Numbered from the stretch's first letter, positions 41,924-51,377 are shown. The stretch: DNA of 64,000 nt from DATFVA01 sp963839165 (GCA_963839165.1 CAWIUG010000011.1:248001-312000); one strand, 5' to 3'. Translations and numbers: made by a program. Notes: generated from the letters alone by a model not told the origin.

Positions 41924-43134
41924 AACTTCTCCACGTCGTCCCCACCTACGTCCCGGCCTGGTCGCACGGCGGCCCGATCCTCTCGGTCCACGGCCTGTGC
42001 CGGGCGCTCGTCGGGCGCGGCCACCACGTCTCGGTCCTCACCACGGACGTCGACGGCCCGGCGGGAGACCAGCGCCTCCCGGTGCGTCTCGGCAGGCCGG
42101 TCGACGTCGAGGGCGTCGAGACCTGCTACTTCCCCGTCGCCTTCCCCCGGCGGCTCTACCGCTCGCCCGCGATGGGCCGGGCCCTCGCCGAGCGGGCGGC
42201 CTCGTTCGACGCCGTCCACCTCCACTCGGTCTTCCTCTGGCCTACCGCCGCCGCCGGCCGCGCCGCCCGGCGAGCCGGCGTGCCCTACCTCCTGGCGCCC
42301 CGCGGCATGCTGGTGCCCGAGCTCGTCGCGCGACGAGGGAGCCTGCGCAAGCGGGCCTGGCTCCGCCTGGTCGAGGCCCGGAACCTCGCCGGCGCCGCCG
42401 CCCTTCACGCCACCACCGAGCTCGAGGCGGAGGACGCCGGCCGCCTCGCCCGGAGCCTGGGCCTGGCCCTGCCGCCGATCCGGATCGTGCCCAACGGCGT
42501 CGACCTCGAGCCGTTCCGGGGCGGGCCCCCGGCAGCCGAGTCGCCCGACGTCCGCGAGCTCGTCGCCGGAGCGCCGTACTTCCTCTTCCTCGGGCGGATC
42601 AACTGGAAGAAAGGGCTCGACCGGCTGGTGCCGGCGGTCGCGGCGCTGCCCGGCGCCCGGCTGGTGGTCGCCGGGCCGGACGAGGAGGGCACCCGCTCCG
42701 GGCTCGAGGCCCTGGCGGCCGAATGCGGCGCCGCCGAGCGGGTGCGCTTCGTCGGGACGGTCGCGGGAGCGGACAAGACGGCCCTACTCCGTGCCGCCCG
42801 CGCCCTGGTCCTGCCGTCGGCCTCGGAGAACTTCGCCAACGTGGTGCTCGAGTCGATGGCCGCCGGCCGGCCGGTGATCGTGACGCCCGGCGTCGGGCTC
42901 GCCGCCCGGGTCGAGGAGGCGGGCGCCGGCCTGGTCGCGGAGCCCGAGCCGGCGAGCCTGCGGCAGGCGCTCGAACGGCTGCTCGCCGACACCGCCGCGG
43001 CGGACGCCATGGGCCGGCGGGGCCGGCGGGCGGCGGCGGCCTTCGCCTGGCCCGAGATCGCCCGCCGGATGGAGGAGGTCTACCTGGAGATCCTCGCCGA
43101 GCGCCACCCGGGCGGCCCGGAGGGCGGCCGATGA
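41920..43134 (+). CDS. glycosyltransferase family 4
   Basis: The 404-residue product starts at GTG 41920 with KLLHVVPTYVPAWSHGGPIL, a common GT4 opening. An HLHSVFLW acceptor-domain segment and the LAPRGMLVPELVA loop follow. The donor domain has FLGRINWKKGLDRLVPAV, LVVAGPDEEGT, VLPSASENFANVVLESMAAG and VIVTPGVGL. The ASENFANVVLE block holds the two conserved Glu. It overlaps the stop of the previous gene by 4 bases and the next ATG (43131) by 4. The sugar is unknown. Confidence 0.85.
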   Translation: MKLLHVVPTYVPAWSHGGPILSVHGLCRALVGRGHHVSVLTTDVDGPAGDQRLPVRLGRPVDVEGVETCYFPVAFPRRLYRSPAMGRALAERAASFDAVHLHSVFLWPTAAAGRAARRAGVPYLLAPRGMLVPELVARRGSLRKRAWLRLVEARNLAGAAALHATTELEAEDAGRLARSLGLALPPIRIVPNGVDLEPFRGGPPAAESPDVRELVAGAPYFLFLGRINWKKGLDRLVPAVAALPGARLVVAGPDEEGTRSGLEALAAECGAAERVRFVGTVAGADKTALLRAARALVLPSASENFANVVLESMAAGRPVIVTPGVGLAARVEEAGAGLVAEPEPASLRQALERLLADTAAADAMGRRGRRAAAAFAWPEIARRMEEVYLEILAERHPGGPEGGR

Positions 43135-44282
43135 GGCTCCTCTTCATCGTCGAGCGGGCGACCCAGTTCGAGGCGCCCTTCTTCCGCTACGCCGCCGGCC
43201 GCGACGAGGCGGAGCTCCAGGTGCTCTTCACCCGGCCGGCCCCGGGTGGGAGCGTCTACGATCCGGAGCTCGGTCACGAGGTCTCCTGGGGCATCGACCT
43301 GCTGTCGGGCTACGAGTGGGCGGCGGCGCCGGAGCGGGGCGCCGGGCGCTGGCTCGGCGGGGAGATCGCCCGCCGCCGGCCGGACCTGGTGATCGTCAAC
43401 GGCTACACCCGGCGGGACTACCTGGCGGCCGCCTTCGCCGCCCGGCTCCGCGGGGCGGCGGTGGCGCTGCGGACCGACTCCGTCCTCTGGCCCGGCGAGG
43501 TGGCGCCCCCGCTCTCGCGCCGCCTCCTCTACCGGCGCGCCTTGCCCGTGCTCTTCCGGCTCTTCTACACCACCGGCAGCCTGGGGCGCCGCTACCTTGA
43601 AGCGTGCGGCCTCCCCGCGGAGCGGATCGGCCGCTTCCCCTACGCGGTCGACGTCGAGCACTTTCGCGCCGCCTCGGCGCTCGCGCCCGCCGAGCGGCGG
43701 GACGGGCGGGCGAGCTTGGGGATCCCGGAAGCGACCCGGGTGGTCCTCGCGGTCGCCAAGATGAGCGGGCGCGAGGCGCCCTGGGACCTGCTGCGCGCCT
43801 TCGCGGCGCTCCCGGGCGAGGATCTCCGCCTCCTCCTGGTGGGCGACGGGCCGGAGCGGGGCGCCCTCGAGGGCTTCGCCGCCTCCCGCCTCGCGGGACG
43901 CGCCATCTTCGCCGGCTACGTCCCCTACCCGGAGCTGCCCCGGATGTACGGCCTCTCCGACCTCTTCGTCCACCCGGCCCGCGAGGAGCGCTGGGGCGTG
44001 TCGGTCGAGGAGGCGCTGGCGGCCGGCCTGCCGGTGGTGGCCTCGTCCCGGGTCGGCGCGGCCCACGACCTGGTCCGGCCGGGGGCGAACGGCCGGCTCT
44101 ACGGCGCGGGCAGGTCCGACGAGCTGGCGAGCGCCCTCGCGGCCGCCCTGGCTCTCGATCGCCAGGCGGTGGCGAGAGAGAACGTCTCGGCTCTGGCGGG
44201 ATGGGACTACCCGGCGGCCTGGGAGAGCGTGGTGGCCGGCGCTCGGCTCGCCCTCTCGCGAGACACTCGGGCCCGGGTCTGA
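43131..44282 (+). CDS. glycosyltransferase family 4
   Basis: The 383-residue product starts MRLLFIVERATQFEAPFFRY, an opening seen in GT4 enzymes of polysaccharide clusters. Residues such as LVIVNGYTRRDYLAAAF and ALRTDSVLW lie in the acceptor half. The donor half has VLAVAKMSGREAPWDLLRAF, LLLVGDGPERGAL, YVPYPELPRMYGLSDLFVHP and REERWGVSVEEALAAGLPVV (Glu pair). The ATG overlaps the previous stop. Substrate unknown. Confidence 0.82.
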   Translation: MRLLFIVERATQFEAPFFRYAAGRDEAELQVLFTRPAPGGSVYDPELGHEVSWGIDLLSGYEWAAAPERGAGRWLGGEIARRRPDLVIVNGYTRRDYLAAAFAARLRGAAVALRTDSVLWPGEVAPPLSRRLLYRRALPVLFRLFYTTGSLGRRYLEACGLPAERIGRFPYAVDVEHFRAASALAPAERRDGRASLGIPEATRVVLAVAKMSGREAPWDLLRAFAALPGEDLRLLLVGDGPERGALEGFAASRLAGRAIFAGYVPYPELPRMYGLSDLFVHPAREERWGVSVEEALAAGLPVVASSRVGAAHDLVRPGANGRLYGAGRSDELASALAAALALDRQAVARENVSALAGWDYPAAWESVVAGARLALSRDTRARV

Positions 44283-44320
44283 GGGCTCGTGCGCATCGGA
44301 TATCCTTGCTCGACGCCCGC

Positions 44321-45247
44321 ATGCCGACTTCCCGAGGCCCCTCTCTGCCCCACTCGTTACTCAGCGCTCCGGCTCGATGGGTGCGGCCGCTCACGCTCCG
44401 CCTCCGGACGCGCCCGGTGCTCGGACGGCTGGCACTCGGACTGGTACCGAACTGGACGATTCGGCTGCGCCTCCCCGTGGTCGGGCCGTTCCTCATTCGG
44501 CTCCGGCAGCACCGCTACTTCTGGCTCCGCGACCCGCTGGAGAGCGAGCGGGTGCCGTTCTCCATGCTGCGAGCGCTCGTGCGGCCGGGGGACGTGGTGC
44601 TCGACGTGGGCGCGAACATCGGCCTCTATACCCGCTTTCTCGCCACGCTCGGCGCCGGCGAGATCGTGGCCTTCGAGCCGGTGGAGAGCAACCGCCGGCT
44701 GTTCCTGCGCAACATGGCGCTCGGCGGGGTCGAGAGCTTCCGCTGCCTGCCGATCGCACTGGGAGATCGGGACGAGGAGGCGGAGTTCCAGATCGATGAC
44801 ATGCAATCCACCTCGGGCGCTCTCGACCGGGTCACCGGCGGCGCTGCGGCCGAAGGGCGGCGCAATCTCGGCATGCCACCCAAGACGGCGCGAGTCACCT
44901 GCCGGAGGCTCGACTCGCTGGTGGCCGAGGCTTCCATCCCCTCGCCCGACGTCGTGAAGCTCGACGTCGAAGGAGCCGAGGCTCTGGTCCTGCGCGGTGG
45001 TCTGACGACGCTTCGTACGGCGAGCCCTCGCCTGCTGGTCGAGCTTCACGGCGCCGCGGTGTCTAGGGAAGTCGCGACGCTCCTCCTGGACGAGGGGTAC
45101 TCCTGTCTCGCCGAGATGGTCCCGGAGCTCGCACCGTCGGGCTTCGGCCGGGTGACGCGGGAGCTGGTGGTCCGCATCCGCGGCCTCTACGACCTGCGCT
45201 TCCTGGTGGCTTCCAAGGACCCCGCGGACCTGCCGGCGGAGCTATGA
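44321..45247 (+). CDS. FkbM-family SAM-dependent methyltransferase
   Basis: This 308-residue protein has the FkbM fold: VVLDVGANIGLYTRFLA (SAM motif), IVAFEPVESNRRLFLRN, and DVVKLDVEGAEALVLRGG near the C-terminal third. FkbM enzymes O-methylate sugars or other small molecules, here most likely a sugar hydroxyl of the polysaccharide. The start at ATG 44321 is uncertain; the frame is open further upstream but that part overlaps the previous gene. The stop overlaps the ATG of the next gene (45244). Confidence 0.82.
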   Translation: MPTSRGPSLPHSLLSAPARWVRPLTLRLRTRPVLGRLALGLVPNWTIRLRLPVVGPFLIRLRQHRYFWLRDPLESERVPFSMLRALVRPGDVVLDVGANIGLYTRFLATLGAGEIVAFEPVESNRRLFLRNMALGGVESFRCLPIALGDRDEEAEFQIDDMQSTSGALDRVTGGAAAEGRRNLGMPPKTARVTCRRLDSLVAEASIPSPDVVKLDVEGAEALVLRGGLTTLRTASPRLLVELHGAAVSREVATLLLDEGYSCLAEMVPELAPSGFGRVTRELVVRIRGLYDLRFLVASKDPADLPAEL

Positions 45248-46173
45248 CCGAGCCCCGCCTGCCCGTCACCGTCCTCGTCACCACCCGCGACGAGGAGGCC
45301 AACATCGGCCGCACCCTGGAGGCGATCCACGGCCGGGTGGACCAGGTCTTCGTGCTCGACTCGGAGAGCCCGACCGCACGGTCGAGATCGCCGGCGCGTA
45401 CGCCGACCAGGTGGTCGACCTCGCCTACGAGCACGGCCGGATCATCCCCTGGATCTTCCAGTGGGGCCTCGACCACCTGCCGATCCGGAACGACTGGGTG
45501 CTGATCCTGGAGGCCGACCAGGCGGTGACCCGGGCTCGCGGCCGAGCTCGCCCGCCTGTTCCAGGACGGCCCCGAGGCGGTCGGCCCGGACGGCTTCTAC
45601 ATCCGGCGCAAGCAGGTCTTCCGCGGCAAGTGGATCCGCTGGGGAGGGTACGGCGGCAAGTACCTCCTGAAGCTCTTCCGGCGCTCGAAGGGCCAGCTCG
45701 ACCCGCTCGAGCAGGACACGCGGGTCTACGTCGCCGGGACGGTGGCGAAGCTCCGCGCCCCGCTCGAGGAGTGGAACCGCAAGGAGGACGCGATCCTCTT
45801 CTACCTCGGCAAGCACCTGCGCTACGCCGAGGCCTTCGCCCGCGAGGAGCTCGAGCGCCGGCGCCGGGGCACGCCGTTCAAGGCCGAGCCGCGGCTCCTG
45901 GGCACGCCGGACCAGCGGGTGCTCTGGCTCAAGCGGCTCTACTACGGGGCGCCGCTCTACCTGCGGCCGTTCGGCTACTTCCTCTATCGCTACTTCCTGC
46001 GGCTGGGGATCCTCGACGGCAAACAGGGGTTCGTCTTCCACTTCCTCCAGGCGTTCTGGTTCCGGCTGGTGGTCGACGTGCGGCTCGAGGAGCTGCTCGG
46101 CGAGGCGCCGGCGGACGCCGTGGCGGAGGCCGAGGCCGCGCCTTCCCGGACGACGGAGGGCGCCCGGCGGTGA
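45244..46173 (+). pseudogene. glycosyltransferase family 2 with two frameshifts
   Basis: The pieces give one GT2 protein of about 309 residues. MTEPRLPVTVLVTTRDEEAN and GRTLEAIHGRVDQVFVLDSES lie in frame one. After ~45,370 the second frame reads DRTVEIAGAYADQVVDLAYE, then PWIFQWGLDHLPIRNDWVLI, then LEADQAVT. After ~45,535 a third frame reads AELARLFQDGPE, FYIRRKQVFRGKWIRWGG and so on to 46173. The LEADQ segment takes the place of the DxD metal site, as in the GT2 subgroup related to LPS core beta-glucosyltransferases. It overlaps both neighbours by 4 bases. Sequencing error is likelier than gene loss. Confidence 0.72.
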
Positions 46174-47969
46174 GCGCGATCCTCGGCGTCAACGCCTTCC
46201 ACGGCGACGCCTCGGCCGCCGTCCTCGCCGACGGCCGGCTCGTCGCCGCGGTCGAGGAGGAGCGGTTCCGGCGGGTCAAGCACTGGGCGGGCTTCCCCGA
46301 GCAGGCGATCCGGTTCTGTCTCGAGGAGGCGGCCGGCGGCGAGCTCGCCGGGCTCGAGGCGGTGGCGGTGGGCCGCCAGCCGCGGGCCTACCTGGGGCGC
46401 AAGGCCGCTCTCGCCCTAAGCCATCCCCGGAGCCTCCCGCGGGCCCTCGGCCGGGCGCGGAACCTGCGCCAGGTGGCCTCGCTCGAGGAGCGCCTGGCCG
46501 CCGCCTTCCCCGGGCCCGGGGCGCCGCGGGTGATCCCGGTCGAGCACCACCTGGCGCACCTCGCCTCGGCCTTCTTCTGCTCGCCCTTCGAGGAGGCGAT
46601 GTGCCTCTCGGTCGACGGCTTCGGCGACTTCGTCTCGACCATGACCGGGGTCGGCCGGGGGACCGCGATCGAGGTCCTCGACCGGGTGACCTTCCCCCAC
46701 TCGCTCGGCCTCTTCTACCAGGCGATCACCCAGTTCCTGGGCTTCCCCAAGTACGGCGACGAGTACAAGGTGATGGGGCTCGCGGCCTACGGCGAGCCGG
46801 CCTTCGCCGCCGAGCTGCGCCGCATGGTCCCGGCGCGCCCGGACGGCACCTTCCGCCTCGACCTCACCTGGTTCCGGCACCTCTCGGAAGGGGTCGACAT
46901 GACCTGGGAGGACGGCGAGCCGCGGCTCGGGCCGGTCTGGACGCCGGCCCTCGAAGGGCTCCTGGGGCCGGCGCGCCGTCCGGACGAGGAGATCACCCAG
47001 CGCCACAAGGACCTGGCGCGCTCGCTCCAGGAGGTCTACGAGGAGCGCTTCTTCGCCCTGGTCCGCGCGCTCCAGGCGCGGACCGGCCTCGCCCGGCTCA
47101 CCCTCTCGGGCGGCTGCGCCATGAACTCGGTCGCCAACGGCAAGCTCTTCGAACAAACCGACGTCGAGGAGGTCTTCGTCCAGTCCGCCGCTGGCGACGC
47201 CGGCACCGCCCTGGGGGCGGCGCTCTACGCCCAGCATGCCCTCCTCGGCGCCCCGCGGGGCTTCGTCATGGAGCACTCCTACTGGGGGCCGTCCTACGGC
47301 CGAGAGGCGATCCGAAGGGCGGTCGCCGAGGCGGTGCCCGGCTCCGAGGGGCGCGACGGCCGCTGCGGCGAGATCGAGATCGAGACCGCCGCCGACGACG
47401 ACCTCCTCTCCTTCGAGACCGCCCGGGCGCTCGCCGCCGGCGAGGTCGTCGGCTGGTACCAGGGGCGCTCCGAGTGGGGCCCGCGGGCGCTCGGCAACCG
47501 CTCGATCCTCGCCGATCCCCGGCGCCGCGACATGCGCGATCTGCTCAACCACAAGATCAAGCGCCGGGAGTCGTTTCGCCCCTTCGCGCCGTCGATCCTC
47601 GAGGAGCGAACCGCCGACTGGTTCACCGAGAGCTACCCCGATCCCTTCATGCTCAAGGTCTACCCGATCCGCCCGGAGCGCCGGGCCGAGGTCCCGGCGG
47701 TCACCCACGTCGACGGCACCGGCCGCCTCCAGACCGTCTCGAAGACGGCCAACCCGCGCTACTGGAAGCTGATCCGCGCCTTCGAGAAGGAGACCGGCGT
47801 GCCCATCGTCCTCAACACCTCGTTCAACGAGAACGAGCCGATCGTCAACACCCCGGCCGAGGCCCTCGACTGCTTCTTGCGGACGCGGATGGACCGGCTG
47901 GTGCTGGGGAACCGGGTGGTCGCCCGGCGGCCCGGAGCCGAGCCGGCCCGGCACCCCGAGGCCGGGTAG
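46170..47969 (+). CDS. NodU/CmcH-type carbamoyltransferase
   Basis: This 599-residue enzyme transfers carbamoyl from carbamoyl phosphate to a hydroxyl group. The N-terminal Kae1-like half starts SAILGVNAFHGDASAAVL and has the metal-binding EHHLAHLASAFF and the LSVDGFGDF ATP-loop. LSGGCAMNSVANGKL marks the middle, and the C-terminal YrdC-like part includes GRSEWGPRALGNRSILADPR and RESFRPFAPSI. In a polysaccharide locus it probably carbamoylates a sugar, as in Nod factors and some O-antigens. The start is GTG 46170, overlapping the previous stop. Only six bases follow before the next gene. Confidence 0.9.
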   Translation: MSAILGVNAFHGDASAAVLADGRLVAAVEEERFRRVKHWAGFPEQAIRFCLEEAAGGELAGLEAVAVGRQPRAYLGRKAALALSHPRSLPRALGRARNLRQVASLEERLAAAFPGPGAPRVIPVEHHLAHLASAFFCSPFEEAMCLSVDGFGDFVSTMTGVGRGTAIEVLDRVTFPHSLGLFYQAITQFLGFPKYGDEYKVMGLAAYGEPAFAAELRRMVPARPDGTFRLDLTWFRHLSEGVDMTWEDGEPRLGPVWTPALEGLLGPARRPDEEITQRHKDLARSLQEVYEERFFALVRALQARTGLARLTLSGGCAMNSVANGKLFEQTDVEEVFVQSAAGDAGTALGAALYAQHALLGAPRGFVMEHSYWGPSYGREAIRRAVAEAVPGSEGRDGRCGEIEIETAADDDLLSFETARALAAGEVVGWYQGRSEWGPRALGNRSILADPRRRDMRDLLNHKIKRRESFRPFAPSILEERTADWFTESYPDPFMLKVYPIRPERRAEVPAVTHVDGTGRLQTVSKTANPRYWKLIRAFEKETGVPIVLNTSFNENEPIVNTPAEALDCFLRTRMDRLVLGNRVVARRPGAEPARHPEAG

Positions 47970-47975
47970 AGCTGA

Positions 47976-48770
47976 ATGGCGGACTCTGCGCGGGCCGCCT
48001 GGCGGCTTTGGCGGGATCACGGAACCGGCGCGTTCGCCCGGGCCGTCCTCCACCGGCTGGGGAGCCTTCCGGCGACCGTTCGGGCGCTTCGCCGCCCGCC
48101 GGTCGCCACCGATCTGGACGCGGCTGTCGACTACCTGGTGGGCGAACGGATGGCGCCGGGCCAGATCGTCTTCGCCATGCAGCTCCGGTCCGAGATCACG
48201 CGGTTCCTCGAGCGGGTCCGCGCCCTCGCCCCGCGGGTCGTCGTCGAGATCGGCACCGCTTCCGGCGGCACCCTCTACCTGCTCACCCGGGTCGCCCACC
48301 CCGAGGCGCGGATCGTGAGCATCGACTTGCCGGGAGGGGGGTTCGGCGGTGGGTACGGCGCCTGGCGGCGGCCTCTTTATCGCTCGTTCGCGCTTCCGGG
48401 TCAGCACATCGAGCTGCTGCGGACCGACTCGCACGAGCCCCGAACCCTGGCCCGGGTCGAGAAGATCCTCGGGGGGCGGGCCGTCGACCTGCTCTTCCTG
48501 GACGGGGACCACAGCTACGAGGGCGTGCGCCAGGACTTCGAACGGTATGCTCCGCTGGTCCGGCCCGGCGGCCTGGTCGGCCTCCACGACATCGCCAGCG
48601 CCCCGGACCGCGCGGAGGCGGGCGTTGCCCGCTTCTGGCGGGAGCTCCGCCGGAGCCGGCCGACCGAGGAGCTGCTGGAGCGACCCGATCAGGCGGCCTA
48701 CGGGATCGGGTTGGTCCCGGTGGGCGAGCCCGGTGGGAGCGGCCCCGCCGGCGATATCCTCCGAGGCTGA
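47976..48770 (+). CDS. class I SAM-dependent methyltransferase (cephalosporin-hydroxylase-like group)
   Basis: The 264-residue product has VVVEIGTASGGTLYLLTRV (SAM-binding loop), IVSIDLPGG, LLRTDSHEP and VDLLFLDGDHSYEGVRQDFE, then VRPGGLVGLHDIA. This is the pattern of the Methyltransf_24 and CmcI-like proteins found in glycan loci. The DGDH Asp and His would bind a metal or orient the acceptor hydroxyl. It follows the carbamoyltransferase by 6 bases, so both probably decorate the same polysaccharide. Whether it methylates a sugar or something else cannot be told. Confidence 0.78.
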   Translation: MADSARAAWRLWRDHGTGAFARAVLHRLGSLPATVRALRRPPVATDLDAAVDYLVGERMAPGQIVFAMQLRSEITRFLERVRALAPRVVVEIGTASGGTLYLLTRVAHPEARIVSIDLPGGGFGGGYGAWRRPLYRSFALPGQHIELLRTDSHEPRTLARVEKILGGRAVDLLFLDGDHSYEGVRQDFERYAPLVRPGGLVGLHDIASAPDRAEAGVARFWRELRRSRPTEELLERPDQAAYGIGLVPVGEPGGSGPAGDILRG

Positions 48771-48816
48771 TCCGTCCCTTCGCCGCATCCGTCGCGGACG
48801 CGAGACGAGCCCCGCC

Positions 48817-49599
48817 GTGAAGCTCGAGACAATCGAAAACGACCTGGTCCTCCTGTTGACGGCGAGTGTCGACGTGAACCCGGAGATCGTCGACAGCAGC
48901 GTCCGGCAAGCCGCCGACCGCGAGGCCGAGTATGCCGAGACCCTCGCCTACTACCTGACCGAGCACCCGCACATCCGCCGGATCGTTCTGGCGGAGAACT
49001 CGGGCTGGCCCCTCGACCGCCTCCAGGCGGTCGCCGCCGACAACCCCCTCGGCAAAGAGGTCGAGCTCATCTCTTTGTCGGCCAACGAGTTCCCCGGTCA
49101 CCTCGGCAAGGGCTACGGCGAGTCCTTGCTCCTCGACCTGGCGCTCGCGCGTTCGCGGCTGGCCGGCGAGGTGCGCTACTTCGTGAAGCTCACCGGCCGC
49201 CAGCGGGTGCGCAACCTGACGAGACTCCTCGAGCGCTCGCCCGAGCGGTTCGACATGCTGTGCGACCTCCGCGACCATGGGCTCTACCGGCGGCTCGGCC
49301 TGCCGGCGGCGGGACAGTACTGCGACACCCGCCTCTTCGTCGTCGCGCGGGGGTTCTTCGACGACCATCTCCGGCGGCTGCATGCCGGGACCGACGACGT
49401 CCTCGTCCTGGAGGCGGCGTACTACGATGTCGTCAAGGGCCTCGAGGCTCTCCGCTCCGTGGTCTGCCGGTTCCCCGTCGAGCCGCAGTACTCGGGCCGC
49501 GCCGGCCACTGGAACAAGGATTACCAGAACCTGGCAGAGCGGCTCAAGCGGCGGATTCGGGCGGCCCTTCGCGTGGTGGCCCCGGGGTGGCGCATCTGA
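48817..49599 (+). CDS. unknown protein of polysaccharide locus, glycosyltransferase-like
   Basis: The 260-residue product starts at GTG 48817 with KLETIENDLVLLLTASVDVN. The order strand LLLTASV, then a helical AETLAYYLTEH, then IRRIVLAENSG, then KGYGESLLLDLALARS, then YFVKLTGRQRVRNL hints at a GT-A-like nucleotide-sugar fold. The ENSG segment and VKLTGR are typical of a small family of hypothetical cell-surface glycan proteins; I cannot name it firmly. No DxD is obvious. It sits between two methyltransferases and ends 37 bases before the next gene. Confidence 0.5.
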   Translation: MKLETIENDLVLLLTASVDVNPEIVDSSVRQAADREAEYAETLAYYLTEHPHIRRIVLAENSGWPLDRLQAVAADNPLGKEVELISLSANEFPGHLGKGYGESLLLDLALARSRLAGEVRYFVKLTGRQRVRNLTRLLERSPERFDMLCDLRDHGLYRRLGLPAAGQYCDTRLFVVARGFFDDHLRRLHAGTDDVLVLEAAYYDVVKGLEALRSVVCRFPVEPQYSGRAGHWNKDYQNLAERLKRRIRAALRVVAPGWRI

Positions 49600-49636
49600 T
49601 GGAGACCCGCCGACTCCCGAAAGGTCGCGTCCTTCG

Positions 49637-50398
49637 ATGAGCCTCACTTCCCAGGCTGGCAACCGGATCCGTCGCTGGCTGGCCGGGCGGGGCGTCGCCG
49701 TCTCCCGCCGGCCGGCCCCCTATCTCACCCGCCCCGATGCGGCACTCGCCGTCACGCTGCCGCTCCTCGTCGAGTATCACCTGAGCGTCGAGCGACCAGA
49801 GAACTTCTTCTTCGCCCAAGTCGGGGCCTTCGACGGACTCTCGAACGATCCGATCCGTCCCCTGGTCGTGCGCCACGGCTGGCGCGGCGTTCTCGCCGAG
49901 CCCCAGGCGCGGGCGTTTCGCGAGCTGTCCCGGACCTACGCCGACCAGCCGCAAGTCCGGCTCGAGCGAGTCGCGGTGGCGGCGCAACCGGGACGACGGA
50001 CGCTGTACACGGTCCGGCCGGATCGCGAAGGCCTGCCCTCGTGGGTCGAGCAGCTCGCTTCCTTCGAGCTCGACACGATCCTCTGGCACCGGCGCGAGAT
50101 CCCCGACATCGAACGGCTGGTGCGAGAGGTCGAGGTGGAGTGCCTGACGCTCGCCGGGCTCCTCGAACGCTCCGGCGCCCGGCGCCTGGATCTCCTCCAG
50201 ATCGATGCCGAAGGCTATGACGCCGAGATACTCCGGAGCGTCGACTTCGAGCGCATCCGGCCCGCCATCGTCCGCTACGAGCACAAGCACCTGGCACGCG
50301 CGGACCGCGACGCCTGCGCCGCGCTCCTGCTCGACCACGGCTACCGCCTGGCGTTCGAGGTCTACGACACCTTGGCCTACCGGCCAGGCGCCGGCTGA
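49637..50398 (+). CDS. FkbM-family methyltransferase (second)
   Basis: This 253-residue protein has the FkbM plan with a drifted SAM motif: FFFAQVGAFDGLSNDPIRPL in place of the usual DVGAN, then VLAEPQARAFRELSRT and LDLLQIDAEGYDAEILRSVD. Such variants occur in FkbM proteins from polysaccharide loci. A C-terminal RYEHKHLARADRDAC helix follows. Convergent with the next, minus-strand gene; 28 bases separate the stops. It probably methylates a sugar, but loss of canonical motif residues leaves activity open. Confidence 0.7.
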   Translation: MSLTSQAGNRIRRWLAGRGVAVSRRPAPYLTRPDAALAVTLPLLVEYHLSVERPENFFFAQVGAFDGLSNDPIRPLVVRHGWRGVLAEPQARAFRELSRTYADQPQVRLERVAVAAQPGRRTLYTVRPDREGLPSWVEQLASFELDTILWHRREIPDIERLVREVEVECLTLAGLLERSGARRLDLLQIDAEGYDAEILRSVDFERIRPAIVRYEHKHLARADRDACAALLLDHGYRLAFEVYDTLAYRPGAG

Positions 50399-50426
50399 AC
50401 CGGGCTGGCGGCCAAAAAAGACCGCC

Positions 50427-51302
50427 TCAGCGGACCGGGCCGCGACTCGGCAGCCAGCGCACCGCGCGCCGCCGCACCTCGGCCGCCGCCAGGAGGAGAG
50501 GCCCGCAGGTCCGGGCGGGGCGGGTTGCGAGCGTCACCGGATCCTCGCGGGGTCTCGGCGCCGCGCCGAGGTAGGCCGGAAGCGCGGCCCGGAGCGGACT
50601 GATGAAGTGCAGTGCCACGGCGTCTCGCGAGCGCGCCACGCGCACGTTCGGGAAGCCGATCTGAGCCGGCTCCAGGAGGTGACACCCCACGTGACCGCCG
50701 AGAAGAGCCCACGCCGTCTGCTCGGCCCAGACCGGTGTCCGCCCCGCCCGCCGCCAGCGCTCGACGAACCACTCGAGCAGATCGAGGTCATAGGCCCGGG
50801 CGCGAAAGTGGACGACTCCGGTGTTGACCCGGGCCGCCAGCCGCAGGCGGTGTTCGACGAGCACTTCCCACGAGCGCACCGAGTAGGCGCAAGCCAGATC
50901 CGTCATGAAGACGGCGTCGACCTCCGGCGCCGGGAAGCGGAACAGGCCCTCGAACGGTCTGAAGAAGAGGACGTCCGCGTCGCAATAGGCGAGCGCTTCG
51001 CCCTCCTCGAGCAAGAGCGTGTCCAAGAGCTTGAGGCCCAGCGGACCGAAGCGCCGAAAGGCCCGACACTGTGGATGTCGAGCGAGAAGCTCCTCGACCC
51101 GCTCGTCGGCCTCGCAGCGCCGGACGACCGCGAGATCGCCGAGCGACGCCTGAAGCCGCTCTTCGTCGAGCTGGGTCAACGTACCGTCGTCGTGGAGAGT
51201 CAGCTCCACTCGCTCCGCCGAGAGCCGGACGAGGCTCCCCAGGCACGCCACGCCCATCTCGACCTGCTCGTGGCCGAGAAGGCTCCGGACCCTGACGCTC
51301 AT
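50427..51302 (-). CDS. glycosyltransferase-like protein (nucleotide-diphospho-sugar fold)
   Basis: The 291-residue product starts at ATG 51302, preceded by GAGGGGGAG. It has the DxD metal site in ALAYCDADVLFFRPF (about 118-132) with FMTDLACAYS, RVNTGVVHFRARAYDL, WAEQTAWALLGGHVG and LHFISPLR (His near the end). That is the pattern of GT8/GT77-like nucleotide-diphospho-sugar transferases. It is the only minus-strand gene of the locus and shares a 75-base divergent promoter region with the epimerase. The frame upstream of the ATG is only a shadow of the epimerase gene. Confidence 0.65.
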   Translation of the reverse strand: MSVRVRSLLGHEQVEMGVACLGSLVRLSAERVELTLHDDGTLTQLDEERLQASLGDLAVVRRCEADERVEELLARHPQCRAFRRFGPLGLKLLDTLLLEEGEALAYCDADVLFFRPFEGLFRFPAPEVDAVFMTDLACAYSVRSWEVLVEHRLRLAARVNTGVVHFRARAYDLDLLEWFVERWRRAGRTPVWAEQTAWALLGGHVGCHLLEPAQIGFPNVRVARSRDAVALHFISPLRAALPAYLGAAPRPREDPVTLATRPARTCGPLLLAAAEVRRRAVRWLPSRGPVR

Positions 51303-51377
51303 CTCCCCCTCGGGGTAGACTCGCGGGTGACCCACCGGCCGAAAGAGAACGAACCGAATGAGGGCGAGGCAAGATCC

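Noticed and set aside
40675..43134. 819-codon frame starting inside the previous gene
   Set aside because: Only the part from GTG 41920 encodes a GT4 protein; the upstream part is the Arg/Pro-rich shadow of the gene 40712-41923.
46416..48788. 790-codon open frame on the minus strand
   Set aside because: It is antisense to the carbamoyltransferase and methyltransferase genes, is low in complexity (Arg, Gly, Pro, Glu), and matches no family. Long antisense frames are expected in very GC-rich coding DNA; the same applies to the other long minus-strand frames at 39-58 kb.
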